Source: JAVBRU01 sp031547595
GTDB lineage: Bacteria; Bacillota; Clostridia; Christensenellales; Aristaeellaceae
Assembly (NCBI GenBank): GCA_031547595.1
Contig: JAVBRU010000111.1
Coordinates: 1 to 25,635, forward strand
Direction: 5' to 3'
Length of the DNA stretch: 25,635 nt
The position numbers and the translations under genes are program-made. Below the pieces are notes generated by a model. The model ran no database searches, was not told where the DNA came from, and saw only the letters and a list, made by a program, of their open reading frames with translations. How positions within the stretch are numbered: the stretch's first letter is position 1; each line of letters opens with the position of its first letter. Of this stretch, positions 7,035 through 14,508 are shown piece after piece.

Positions 7035-8267
7035 ATGGCACTGTCCTACAAGCACACCCAGCGCGCATGCTATCTGGGCTACATCACACAGGCGATTATC
7101 AACAACCTGCCACCACTTTTGTTTATCATCTTTCAAAACAGCTTTGGCATTTCGCTTTCTCAGATCAGCCTGCTGATCACCGTCAACTTTGGCATCCAAA
7201 TGCTGGTGGACTTATTTTCTGCACGGTTTGTGGACAAAATAGGCTACCGCCCCTGCGTGGTGGCGGCTCACATTTTATCGGTGATCGGGCTGGTGGGGCT
7301 CACGATTTTGCCGCAGTTGCTTGGGAATGCGTACCTGGGGCTGCTGATTGCCGTCACCCTCAGCGCCATTGGCGGCGGGCTGTTGGAAGTGCTGATCAGC
7401 CCCATCACGCAGTCGCTGCCCAGCGAAGAAAAGGCCGCCACGATGAGCCTTTTACATTCCTTCTATTGCTGGGGACATGTGGCGGTGGTACTATTGACCA
7501 CGCTGTTCTTTGCTATCGCGGGACGGGACGCCTGGTGGATGCTGCCCATCCTCTGGGCGATTTTGCCGCTGCTGAACACATTCTTGTTTATCAAGGTGCC
7601 CATGCTGCCGCTGGTGGAGGAAGGGCAAAGCATGCCCATCAAAAAGCTGCTGGCGCTGCCGCTGTTCTGGCTGTTCTTTGCGCTGATGCTGTGCGCCGGT
7701 GCATCGGAGCAGGCGATGTCGCAGTGGGCGTCGCTGTTTGCGGAGCAGGGCCTTGGCGTGAGCAAAACGGTGGGCGACCTGATGGGCCCCTGCGCATTTG
7801 CGGCGCTGATGGGCACATCCCGCGTGTATTTCAGCCGTCAGAAAAGGCTGAAGCAGACCAACGCGCTGCTGCTCAGCGGCGGTTTGTGCATTTTTAGTTA
7901 CCTTCTGACCACGCTGATCCCCTCCCCCATCGTATCGCTGATTGGCTGCGCGCTGTGCGGCTTTTCGGTGGGCTTGATGTGGCCGGGCGTGTTCAGCTTG
8001 GCCGCCGAGGCATGCCCGCAGGGCGGCACGGCGCTGTTTGCGCTGCTGGCGCTGGCGGGCGATGTGGGGTGCGTCTCGGGGCCGCTGGTGGTGGGCACGG
8101 TGTCCGACAGCGTTCTTAGCGGCGCGTCCTCGCTGATTGCAACGCTGTTCCCCGCGCTGGAGCTGTCCCAGGCGGCACTCAAGACCGGCTTCTTCTTTGC
8201 CATCGTATTCCCCGTTGGGTTGATCCTGGGCATCCTTGCACTGCGCCGCCGAATGATACAGAAATGA
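7035..8267 (+). CDS. MFS transporter (sugar/drug type), operon gene 2
   Basis: This 410-residue major facilitator has about 12 hydrophobic segments. A motif-A-like stretch lies at residues about 58-72 (VDLFSARFVDKIGYRP). The central loop (LPLVEEGQSMPIKKLLALP) divides two six-helix halves, and the second half has GFSVGLMWPGVFSLAAEACP and GGTALFALLALAGDVGC, typical of FucP/NarK-like and sugar-phosphate-related facilitators. The substrate is unknown. AAGGAAGGAAAG precedes the ATG. It lies 12 nt after the upstream membrane protein gene and 10 nt before the next MFS gene, so the three are probably co-transcribed. Confidence 0.8.
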   Translation: MALSYKHTQRACYLGYITQAIINNLPPLLFIIFQNSFGISLSQISLLITVNFGIQMLVDLFSARFVDKIGYRPCVVAAHILSVIGLVGLTILPQLLGNAYLGLLIAVTLSAIGGGLLEVLISPITQSLPSEEKAATMSLLHSFYCWGHVAVVLLTTLFFAIAGRDAWWMLPILWAILPLLNTFLFIKVPMLPLVEEGQSMPIKKLLALPLFWLFFALMLCAGASEQAMSQWASLFAEQGLGVSKTVGDLMGPCAFAALMGTSRVYFSRQKRLKQTNALLLSGGLCIFSYLLTTLIPSPIVSLIGCALCGFSVGLMWPGVFSLAAEACPQGGTALFALLALAGDVGCVSGPLVVGTVSDSVLSGASSLIATLFPALELSQAALKTGFFFAIVFPVGLILGILALRRRMIQK

Positions 8268-8277
8268 GGAATCCCCC

Positions 8278-9459
8278 TTGCAACACGCTGAACGCCAGGC
8301 GCTGACGCGCAAATTTGGCCTGCTCCAGATGGCCTTCTGGTGCTATATTGGTGCCTTTATCTCATTTTTGATCACCATGATGTATGCGCGCGGATTTGAC
8401 GCGCGGCAAGTGGCCATATTCATTGTGTGCCAAACGCTGGCTTCGGTGCTGGGGCAGCTGGTGTTTGGCCGGCTGGCCGACCATTTTCAGCGCAACCGCC
8501 TGATATTTTTGCTGCTGGCGCCCGCGCTGTTGGCTACATGCTATTTGCTGTATTTCGTGGAGGGGTTTGGCCTCACCTGCGTGTGCTTCTTTGCGGCGGG
8601 CCTTGTGAAAGACCCCATGAGCGCCATGATGGACAGCTGGCAGATCAAGTCCTTCCATGGCGATATGTCGAAGTTTGGCAACATCCGCTCCATGGGCAGC
8701 ATCACCTATGCATGCCTGATGCTGATGCTGGGCTTTGTGATGGATGCCTGGGGGTTTGTGACCATCCCGGTGCTGAGCACAGCGTTTTGCGTGGTGGTGA
8801 TGGTGGTGGCCTTCACCCTGCCCGAAGTGCCCCGCATAGAGAAAGAGCAGACCGACAAAAAGGATAAGAAGCATCACAAGGTCCGCCTGTCCCCGGTGTT
8901 TTATATATACTTTGGCACGCTGCTTGTGCTCGGCCTCAGCGTGATCCCTGTGTATAATATGATGCCGCGCTTTTTGTTCGCGCTGGGCGGCACCGCCACG
9001 CAGCAAGGCATTGCGCTGTTTCTCAATGCGGGGATGGAGTTCCCCGCCATGCGCGCGTATAAGCTGATTGCCAAGTTTGAGCCGCCCAAGCGGCTGTTTG
9101 GCTGCCTGATCCTCTACATCGGTTCCACACTGATGATGGCGTTTGCGACCCATTACATCTGGATACTGATTGGCATGGGCATCAGCGGCGCGGCGTTTGG
9201 CACGCAGCTGGTGGCAAGACGCGAGATGGTGAACCTCTATGCACCCCCACATATGCAAACCACGCTGCACAGCATTGGCGATATGATCTACGGCGGCCTG
9301 GGCGGCATGATGGGCAACTACGCCGCAGGGTACCTATTGGACACCGCCGGGGCCAAGACCATGCTGGTGTGCGCCAGCGCGGCGCAGGGCGTGGTGATGC
9401 TGTTGGTGCTGGTGATGCTCTTCTACATGAAAAAGGAAAAGAACCAAAAGGCGCGATAA
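8278..9459 (+). CDS. MFS transporter (MFS_1-like), TTG start, operon gene 3
   Basis: This 393-residue major facilitator starts at TTG 8278, because GAGGAA lies 7 nt upstream and the N-terminus is conserved in character (FGLLQMAFWCYIGAF, the start of helix 1); the next ATG would remove part of helix 1. Motif A appears as GQLVFGRLADHFQRNRL (residues about 59-75). The halves are linked by a very charged loop (IEKEQTDKKDKKHHK, about residues 183-197). It resembles the LacY/MFS_1-like group (nucleoside or sugar H+ symporters), and the substrate is not deducible. It shows no obvious recent duplication with the preceding MFS gene, as their sequences differ throughout. The last codons overlap the terminator at 9446. 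Confidence 0.8.
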   Translation: MQHAERQALTRKFGLLQMAFWCYIGAFISFLITMMYARGFDARQVAIFIVCQTLASVLGQLVFGRLADHFQRNRLIFLLLAPALLATCYLLYFVEGFGLTCVCFFAAGLVKDPMSAMMDSWQIKSFHGDMSKFGNIRSMGSITYACLMLMLGFVMDAWGFVTIPVLSTAFCVVVMVVAFTLPEVPRIEKEQTDKKDKKHHKVRLSPVFYIYFGTLLVLGLSVIPVYNMMPRFLFALGGTATQQGIALFLNAGMEFPAMRAYKLIAKFEPPKRLFGCLILYIGSTLMMAFATHYIWILIGMGISGAAFGTQLVARREMVNLYAPPHMQTTLHSIGDMIYGGLGGMMGNYAAGYLLDTAGAKTMLVCASAAQGVVMLLVLVMLFYMKKEKNQKAR

Positions 9460-9471
9460 GCCGCCTTTTTT
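9446..9471 (+). terminator. Intrinsic terminator of membrane-protein operon
   Basis: AAAAGGCG (9446-9453) pairs with CGCCTTTT (9462-9469), followed by more T. The stem overlaps the end and stop codon of the third gene. Confidence 0.75.
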
Positions 9472-9496
9472 GTTTACAAGTAATTTCGCAAATATA

Positions 9497-9527
9497 TGAA
9501 ACCTGCGCCTTTCCTCCGTTATCTAAT
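9497..9527 (+). promoter_or_regulatory. ECF-like promoter of tandem paralogue 1
   Basis: TGAAAC (9497-9502), 17-nt spacer, TATCTAAT (9520-9527). The same arrangement with the same spacing precedes paralogues 2 and 3. The -35 matches the TGAAAC element typical of many ECF sigma factors and the -10 resembles CGTCTAA. The assignment is by pattern only. Confidence 0.5.
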
Positions 9528-9563
9528 TGATGAATCCCAAATCAATAACAGGAGGATGACCCC

Positions 9564-11861
9564 ATGAAAAAGCTTACCGGAATGGTAGCCCTGACGCTTT
9601 GTCTGATGCTGATCACACCCCTGGCGCTGGCCATGCCCGGCGAGTTCAACATCCTGCGCGATCCCGACAACTATCACAGCCGTTTTTCCTCGCTGACCCA
9701 AGATGGCGACACGCTATACCTGTTGCAAATGGGCACCATATACACCTTGAAAGCCGGGCAGAGCGCGCCGGAGCCGCTGCTGAGTGGGCTTACAACCTAC
9801 CGCTCGGAGGATGATTACTATGCCGGTATTGAAAAAGAGCCTTATTACTTCGACGCGCTGCTGGGTGAAAACGGTGTGCTGTACGGGCTGAACTCCAACA
9901 CCGGCAAGCTCTTCCGCATCGATGCAAAGGATGGCGCGCCGGTATACAGCCAAGAGGTGCAACTGGAATGGGATGCGATGATCATCACCGCGAGTGACGA
10001 CTACTCCTACACCTGCCAGATGAGCAATATGCAAATCCTTGACGGCAAGCTGTATATGACCAGCCAGAACTGGGAGAAAGACAACGGCGCTTATGCGCTG
10101 CACGTGTTTGACATCAAAACCGGCAAACGGACTGACTTTACAACCCAGCACATTTCCCGCTTCTTCCCCTACAAAGAAGGCAAACTGCTGGTACTACTCG
10201 AAAATGAAAACGATATGTGGGATAACGAAGCCCAGGCTTACAAGCCTTCCGTGATTGCCAGCTTTGACCTGGCCACCGAAACGGTCACAGAGCTGGCCAA
10301 GCTAAGTTTGGGTGACTACTTCAGCCGCGGCGGCTATGCGTACGACCAGGCCACCGACACCCTGTACTTCGCCCTCCCCAACCGTGTATACCGTATGGTG
10401 GGCCTGGGCACGCCGGAGCTTTGCGCCTATCACCTGTCCAGCAGCACCCACAACCCCCTCCTCATGCAAAACGCCGCGATACTGGGCGGCCAGTATGTGC
10501 TGATAGCCAATGACGGGCTGTTTGTGCGCGGCACCGATCCCGCCCAGCTGCCCAGCCAGACCCTCACCATTGGGCGCGAGTATATGGATGATTCCGACCG
10601 TATCGCCATAGCCGCGCTGGGCGATATCCCGGTGATTTACACCAGTGTGAACACCGAAAATGCGCAGGAGCTGGCGCAGCGCATCGTCAGCGGCGAGGAC
10701 ACCGTGGATATTTATCATGCGTCCATCCATTATACAGAGATCAGCCGCCTGATGGAAAAAGGCTACTGCTACGACCTGAGCGCTGCGCCCGGACTGGCAG
10801 AGTTTACAGGCAAGCTGTTCCCCATCATTCAAGACGCCCTGAAGCAAAATGGCAAGCTGTATGCCATGCCCATCAACGTGTGGAGCTATGGCTTCTCCTA
10901 CTACCCCAACGCCCTCCAGGAAATCGGTATGGTGCCGCCCACGAACTTCATGGAGCTGTGCGAGTTTATCACCACCTGGAACGACGAATACGCCGATATA
11001 TACAGCGAATACACGCCATTTATGTGGGAGAATTACCGTGCCTCGCTGATCCGCATGGCCATGGAATCGTATGCAGATTATATGCAGGCCACCGGCCAGC
11101 CCTTGACGCTGGATACAGAGCTTTTGCGCAGCCTCCTCACCGCCATTGAGCAGGTGCACTGCGACCAGCTGAACATAACCGCCGATTGGGAAAACGACCC
11201 CGAGGGCGCCCAAGCGGCCATGGACGAGATGTATAACAAGCAGACGCTGTTTAGCGATTACAGCACCTTTACCGCCCGGGCGACTGAAGACCCGGAGAGC
11301 GAATGGTACAGCATAGCGGTGCCGCTGCCGCTCACTGCCGATGTGCAGCCCACCATTGCGCTGCGCACGGAGGTATACTTTGTCAACCCCAAGAGCAAGA
11401 ACATCGATGCCGCCCTCCAATACCTGCAGGCGTACTATGCCGCCGTGACCGATGAAACGCTGGTGAGTATGTCCTTTGACTTAAAGGAGCCTATTCTATC
11501 CCCTTACTATGAGAGTTCCCTCAAATCCACCCAGAGCTCTATCGCCAGCGTCAAAAAGCAAATTGAAACAACCACCGACCCTGTGGAACTGAAGGCGCTA
11601 CAGGATAGCCTTGCTGCACAAGAAGAGTATGCAGCCCGCTACGAAAAATACAACAAATACCTCGCCACCACGGAAAGCATTGCAGCGTATCACGACCTTA
11701 TCCAGTATGCGTTTGTGTTGAAGCCCAGCATGCTGTATTCCGGCACCAGTGACGAGTTCACACAGCTGTACCAGCGCTATTGCGATGGCCAAATCACTGC
11801 CGAGCAGTTCATCCAAGAGGGCGATGCCAAGCTTCGGATGATGCAAATGGAAAATGAATAA
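9564..11861 (+). CDS. Secreted beta-propeller / solute-binding-protein fusion, paralogue 1
   Basis: This 765-residue protein starts at ATG 9564 with AGGAGG 8 nt upstream. A Sec signal peptide (residues 1-23, ending PLALA before MPGEF) has no lipobox Cys, so the product is predicted to be secreted rather than lipidated. Residues about 35-330 form repeated blade-like units (DGDTLYLLQMGTIYTL, NGVLYGLNSNTGKLFRID, TDTLYFALPNRVYRM, GQYVLIANDGLFVRG), suggesting a beta-propeller. From about residue 333 (LTIGREYM) the sequence turns into an extracellular solute-binding-protein-like domain: AQELAQRIVSGEDTVDIY, MEKGYCYDLS, NGKLYAMPINVWSYGFSYYP, PTNFMELCEFI. A coiled-coil insertion lies at about 650-705, and the end (GQITAEQFIQEGDAKLRMMQ) is typical of that family. 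It is the first of four tandem paralogues, with its own leader and no ABC permease nearby. The ligand and role are unknown. Confidence 0.8.
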   Translation: MKKLTGMVALTLCLMLITPLALAMPGEFNILRDPDNYHSRFSSLTQDGDTLYLLQMGTIYTLKAGQSAPEPLLSGLTTYRSEDDYYAGIEKEPYYFDALLGENGVLYGLNSNTGKLFRIDAKDGAPVYSQEVQLEWDAMIITASDDYSYTCQMSNMQILDGKLYMTSQNWEKDNGAYALHVFDIKTGKRTDFTTQHISRFFPYKEGKLLVLLENENDMWDNEAQAYKPSVIASFDLATETVTELAKLSLGDYFSRGGYAYDQATDTLYFALPNRVYRMVGLGTPELCAYHLSSSTHNPLLMQNAAILGGQYVLIANDGLFVRGTDPAQLPSQTLTIGREYMDDSDRIAIAALGDIPVIYTSVNTENAQELAQRIVSGEDTVDIYHASIHYTEISRLMEKGYCYDLSAAPGLAEFTGKLFPIIQDALKQNGKLYAMPINVWSYGFSYYPNALQEIGMVPPTNFMELCEFITTWNDEYADIYSEYTPFMWENYRASLIRMAMESYADYMQATGQPLTLDTELLRSLLTAIEQVHCDQLNITADWENDPEGAQAAMDEMYNKQTLFSDYSTFTARATEDPESEWYSIAVPLPLTADVQPTIALRTEVYFVNPKSKNIDAALQYLQAYYAAVTDETLVSMSFDLKEPILSPYYESSLKSTQSSIASVKKQIETTTDPVELKALQDSLAAQEEYAARYEKYNKYLATTESIAAYHDLIQYAFVLKPSMLYSGTSDEFTQLYQRYCDGQITAEQFIQEGDAKLRMMQMENE

Positions 11862-11891
11862 ATTTATAAAAAAGAAATATTTTTATAAATT
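11861..11891. repeat. AT-only inverted repeat after paralogue 1
   Basis: AATTTATAAAAA (11861-11872) and TTTTTATAAATT (11880-11891) are perfect 12-bp arms around a 7-nt loop. The left arm begins in the stop codon of paralogue 1 and the right arm ends 1 nt before the -35 of paralogue 2. It may be a weak terminator or a protein-binding site. Confidence 0.6.
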
Positions 11892-11892
11892 A

Positions 11893-11923
11893 TGAAACAG
11901 TGGCCAGGCCAGGGGCATCTAAT
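11893..11923 (+). promoter_or_regulatory. ECF-like promoter of tandem paralogue 2
   Basis: TGAAAC (11893-11898), 17-nt spacer, CATCTAAT (11916-11923), then a leader like that of paralogue 1 (GATGA...AATCCCAAATCA, then TTAACAGGAGG). Confidence 0.5.
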
Positions 11924-11964
11924 AGATGATACTAATCCCAAATCATTAACAGGAGGATTAACCC

Positions 11965-14259
11965 ATGAAAAAGCTTACCAAACTGATAGCGATGGCGCTT
12001 TGCCTGATGCTGATTACACACCTGGCGCTGGCCATGCCCGGCGATTTCAACGTGCTTCGAACCGACCCGGACAATTATCACAGCCGTTTTTCCGCGCTGG
12101 TTGTGGACGGCGATACCCTGTACCTTTTACAGCAGGGCACGGTATACACCCTGAAAGCCGGACACGACGAGCTGCAGCCGCTGCTGAGGGGACTTATCAC
12201 CTATACTGAATCGGACGACTATTACACAGAAATAGAGAAAGAACCCTACTATATGGACGCGCTGCTGGGCGAAAACGGCGTGCTGTATGGGCTGAACTCC
12301 AACAACGGCAAGTTCTTCCGCATCGACGCAAAGGATGGCGCGCCGGTATACAGCAATGAAGTGCAGCTGGAATGGGACGTCATGCTGATCAACCCGGACG
12401 AAGAATACACCTACACCTGCCAGATGAGCAACATGCAGATCATCGACGGCAAGCTGTATGTGACCAGCCAGAACTGGGAAATGGGCGACGGGGCCTGTGC
12501 GCTGCACGTGTTTGACATCCAAACCGGCAAGCGCACAGACCTCAAAACCAAGCATATCTCCCGCCTCGTGCCCTACAAGGACGGCAAGCTGCTGGTGGTG
12601 ATTGAAAACGAAAGTGAAATGTGGGACAGTGAGGCGCAGGCGTACAAGCCTTCCATCCTGGCCGCCTTTGACCCAGCCACCGAAACGGTCACAGAGCTTG
12701 CCAAGCTGAGCCTTGGCGATTACTACAGCCGCAGCGGCTATACCTACGACGCGGCTACTGATACCTTCTATTTCACCCTCCCCAACCGCGTGTACCGCAT
12801 GGCGGGCTTTGGCGCACCGGAGCTTTGCGCCTATCACCTGTCCAGCAACATCTACAACAACACCATGACGCGAAATGCGACTATGCTGGGCGGCAAATAT
12901 GCGCTGATGGTCAGTGACGGGCTGTATGTGCGCGGCACCGATCCCACGCAGCTGCCCAGCCAGACCCTCACCATCGGACGCGACTATATGGACGATGCCG
13001 ACCGCATTGCCATGGGCACAATGGGCGATACCCCTGTGATCTACGCCAGCGTGAACACGAGCAATGCGCAGGAGCTGGCGCAGCGCATCGTCAGCGGTGA
13101 GGACGGCGTGGATATTTACTACGTTTCCACCACGAATACAGAAATCAGCCGCCTGATGGAAAAAGGCTATTGCTACGATCTGAGCACCGTACCCGCGTTT
13201 GCAGAATTTACAGGTAAGCTGTTCCCCATCATACAGGATGCCATGAAGCTGAACGGCAAGCTGTATGCCCTGCCCCTGAATGCGTGGAGCTATGGCTTCT
13301 CCTACTATCCCAATGCCTTCAAGGAACTGGGCCTGACGCCGCCCACAAACTTCATTGAGCTGTGCGAGTTCATCACCACCTGGAACGATGAGTATGTGGA
13401 CAAATATAGCGAGTATATCCCCTTTGCGTGGGAGGATTACCGTGCCTCGCTGATCCACATCGCCATGGAAGGGTATACGGACTATATGCAGGCCACCGGC
13501 CAGCCCCTGACGCTGGATACAGAGCTGCTTCGCAGCATCCTCACCGCCATCGAACAGGTGCACCACGATCAGCTGGACGTGCAGGTTGACTGGTCAGACC
13601 CCGAAAGCGCCGAGGCTGCCATGGGCGAAATCTACGACAAGCAACCGCTGTTTAACGACTACAACACCTTTACCGTCCGTTGCTATGACGACCCGGAGAG
13701 CAAGTGGTACACGGTGCACATGCCGCTGCCGCTCACTGCCGATGTGCAGCCCACCATCGCGCTGCGCATGGATGTATACTTTGTCAATCCCAAGAGCAAG
13801 AACATCGATGCCGCCCTCCAATACCTGCAAGCGTACTGCGCCGCCATAAGCAGCGAAACACTGGTGGAAATGTCCTTTAGCGTGAAGGAGCCCATCCTGT
13901 CCCCCCATTATGAGAGCGACCTCAAATCCTTCCAGAGCTATGTTGGCAGCCTCAAAAAGCAAATCGAAAAGACAACCGACCCTGTGGAACTAAAGGAATT
14001 GCAAGAAACCCTCACCCACCAGGAAGAATATAATGCCCGCTATGAGAAGTACAACAAGTATATCGCCACCACGCAGAGCATCAACGCCTATCACGATTTG
14101 ATCCAGTATGCCTTTGTGTTGAAGCCCAGCGTGCTGTATTCCAGCACCAGCGATGAGTTCACTCAGCTGTATAATCGTTATTTCGCCGGCAATGTCACCC
14201 TTGAGCAGTTCATAAAAGAAGGCGATGCCAAGCTGCGCATGATGCAGATGGAGAACTAG
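11965..14259 (+). CDS. Secreted beta-propeller / solute-binding-protein fusion, paralogue 2
   Basis: This 764-residue protein is colinear with paralogue 1 and visibly identical over most of its length. The signal peptide (residues 1-23, ending HLALA before MPGDF) has no lipobox. The propeller-like blades (GDTLYLLQQGTVYTLKAG, NGVLYGLNSNNGKFFRID, TDTFYFTLPNRVYRM) are followed by the binding domain from LTIGRDYMDD. Putative ligand-facing segments differ from the sister copies: YYVSTTNTEIS against YHASIHYTEIS, and ALPLNAWSYGF against AMPINVWSYGF. The C-terminus ends MMQMEN and lacks the last residue present in the other copies. The stop codon TAG at 14257-14259 is formed by the edge of the inserted element at 14257-14422, so the gene end was rewritten by insertion with negligible effect on the protein. 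Confidence 0.8.
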   Translation: MKKLTKLIAMALCLMLITHLALAMPGDFNVLRTDPDNYHSRFSALVVDGDTLYLLQQGTVYTLKAGHDELQPLLRGLITYTESDDYYTEIEKEPYYMDALLGENGVLYGLNSNNGKFFRIDAKDGAPVYSNEVQLEWDVMLINPDEEYTYTCQMSNMQIIDGKLYVTSQNWEMGDGACALHVFDIQTGKRTDLKTKHISRLVPYKDGKLLVVIENESEMWDSEAQAYKPSILAAFDPATETVTELAKLSLGDYYSRSGYTYDAATDTFYFTLPNRVYRMAGFGAPELCAYHLSSNIYNNTMTRNATMLGGKYALMVSDGLYVRGTDPTQLPSQTLTIGRDYMDDADRIAMGTMGDTPVIYASVNTSNAQELAQRIVSGEDGVDIYYVSTTNTEISRLMEKGYCYDLSTVPAFAEFTGKLFPIIQDAMKLNGKLYALPLNAWSYGFSYYPNAFKELGLTPPTNFIELCEFITTWNDEYVDKYSEYIPFAWEDYRASLIHIAMEGYTDYMQATGQPLTLDTELLRSILTAIEQVHHDQLDVQVDWSDPESAEAAMGEIYDKQPLFNDYNTFTVRCYDDPESKWYTVHMPLPLTADVQPTIALRMDVYFVNPKSKNIDAALQYLQAYCAAISSETLVEMSFSVKEPILSPHYESDLKSFQSYVGSLKKQIEKTTDPVELKELQETLTHQEEYNARYEKYNKYIATTQSINAYHDLIQYAFVLKPSVLYSSTSDEFTQLYNRYFAGNVTLEQFIKEGDAKLRMMQMEN

Positions 14260-14422
14260 GGCGTGTTCCCGCTACCGCTCAACGCCCATCATCTGCCCGC
14301 TTTTCGCACCCTGCTGTGTTGCTTCCCCTTGAAATACTCCCGGTATTCCTGTGGGAAAGCGCCTTGCAGGACACGAAAATCGGACAAAATCTGGGCATTT
14401 CGGATAGTGGGAACACGCCCTA
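14257..14422. mobile_element. MITE-like element with TA flanks and 12-bp perfect TIRs
   Basis: GGGCGTGTTCCC (14259-14270) and GGGAACACGCCC (14409-14420) are perfect terminal inverted repeats, extended imperfectly inward (CTAcC / CTAtCC). The dinucleotide TA flanks both sides (14257-14258, 14421-14422), as in target duplications of IS630/Tc1-type and some IS5-type elements. The 166-bp body contains no plausible transposase or other gene, so it would be mobilised in trans. It sits exactly at the 3' end of paralogue 2 and 11 nt upstream of the -35 of paralogue 3. Confidence 0.75.
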
Positions 14423-14433
14423 ATAAATATTTT

Positions 14434-14464
14434 CGTAACATGTGCAACCAAATCGGTTTCTAAT
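14434..14464 (+). promoter_or_regulatory. ECF-like promoter of tandem paralogue 3
   Basis: CGTAAC (14434-14439), 17-nt spacer, TTTCTAAT (14457-14464). It is less perfect than in paralogues 1 and 2 but has the same spacing and position, followed by the same CAAATGATTAACAGGAGG leader. Confidence 0.42.
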
Positions 14465-14508
14465 GCGTCCAATATATAGTTCCAAATGATTAACAGGAGG
14501 AAAAACCC

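Noticed and set aside
14263..14463. A 66-codon frame inside the MITE-like element
   Set aside because: It has no ribosome binding site or recognisable protein character and overruns the right end of the element into the promoter of paralogue 3.
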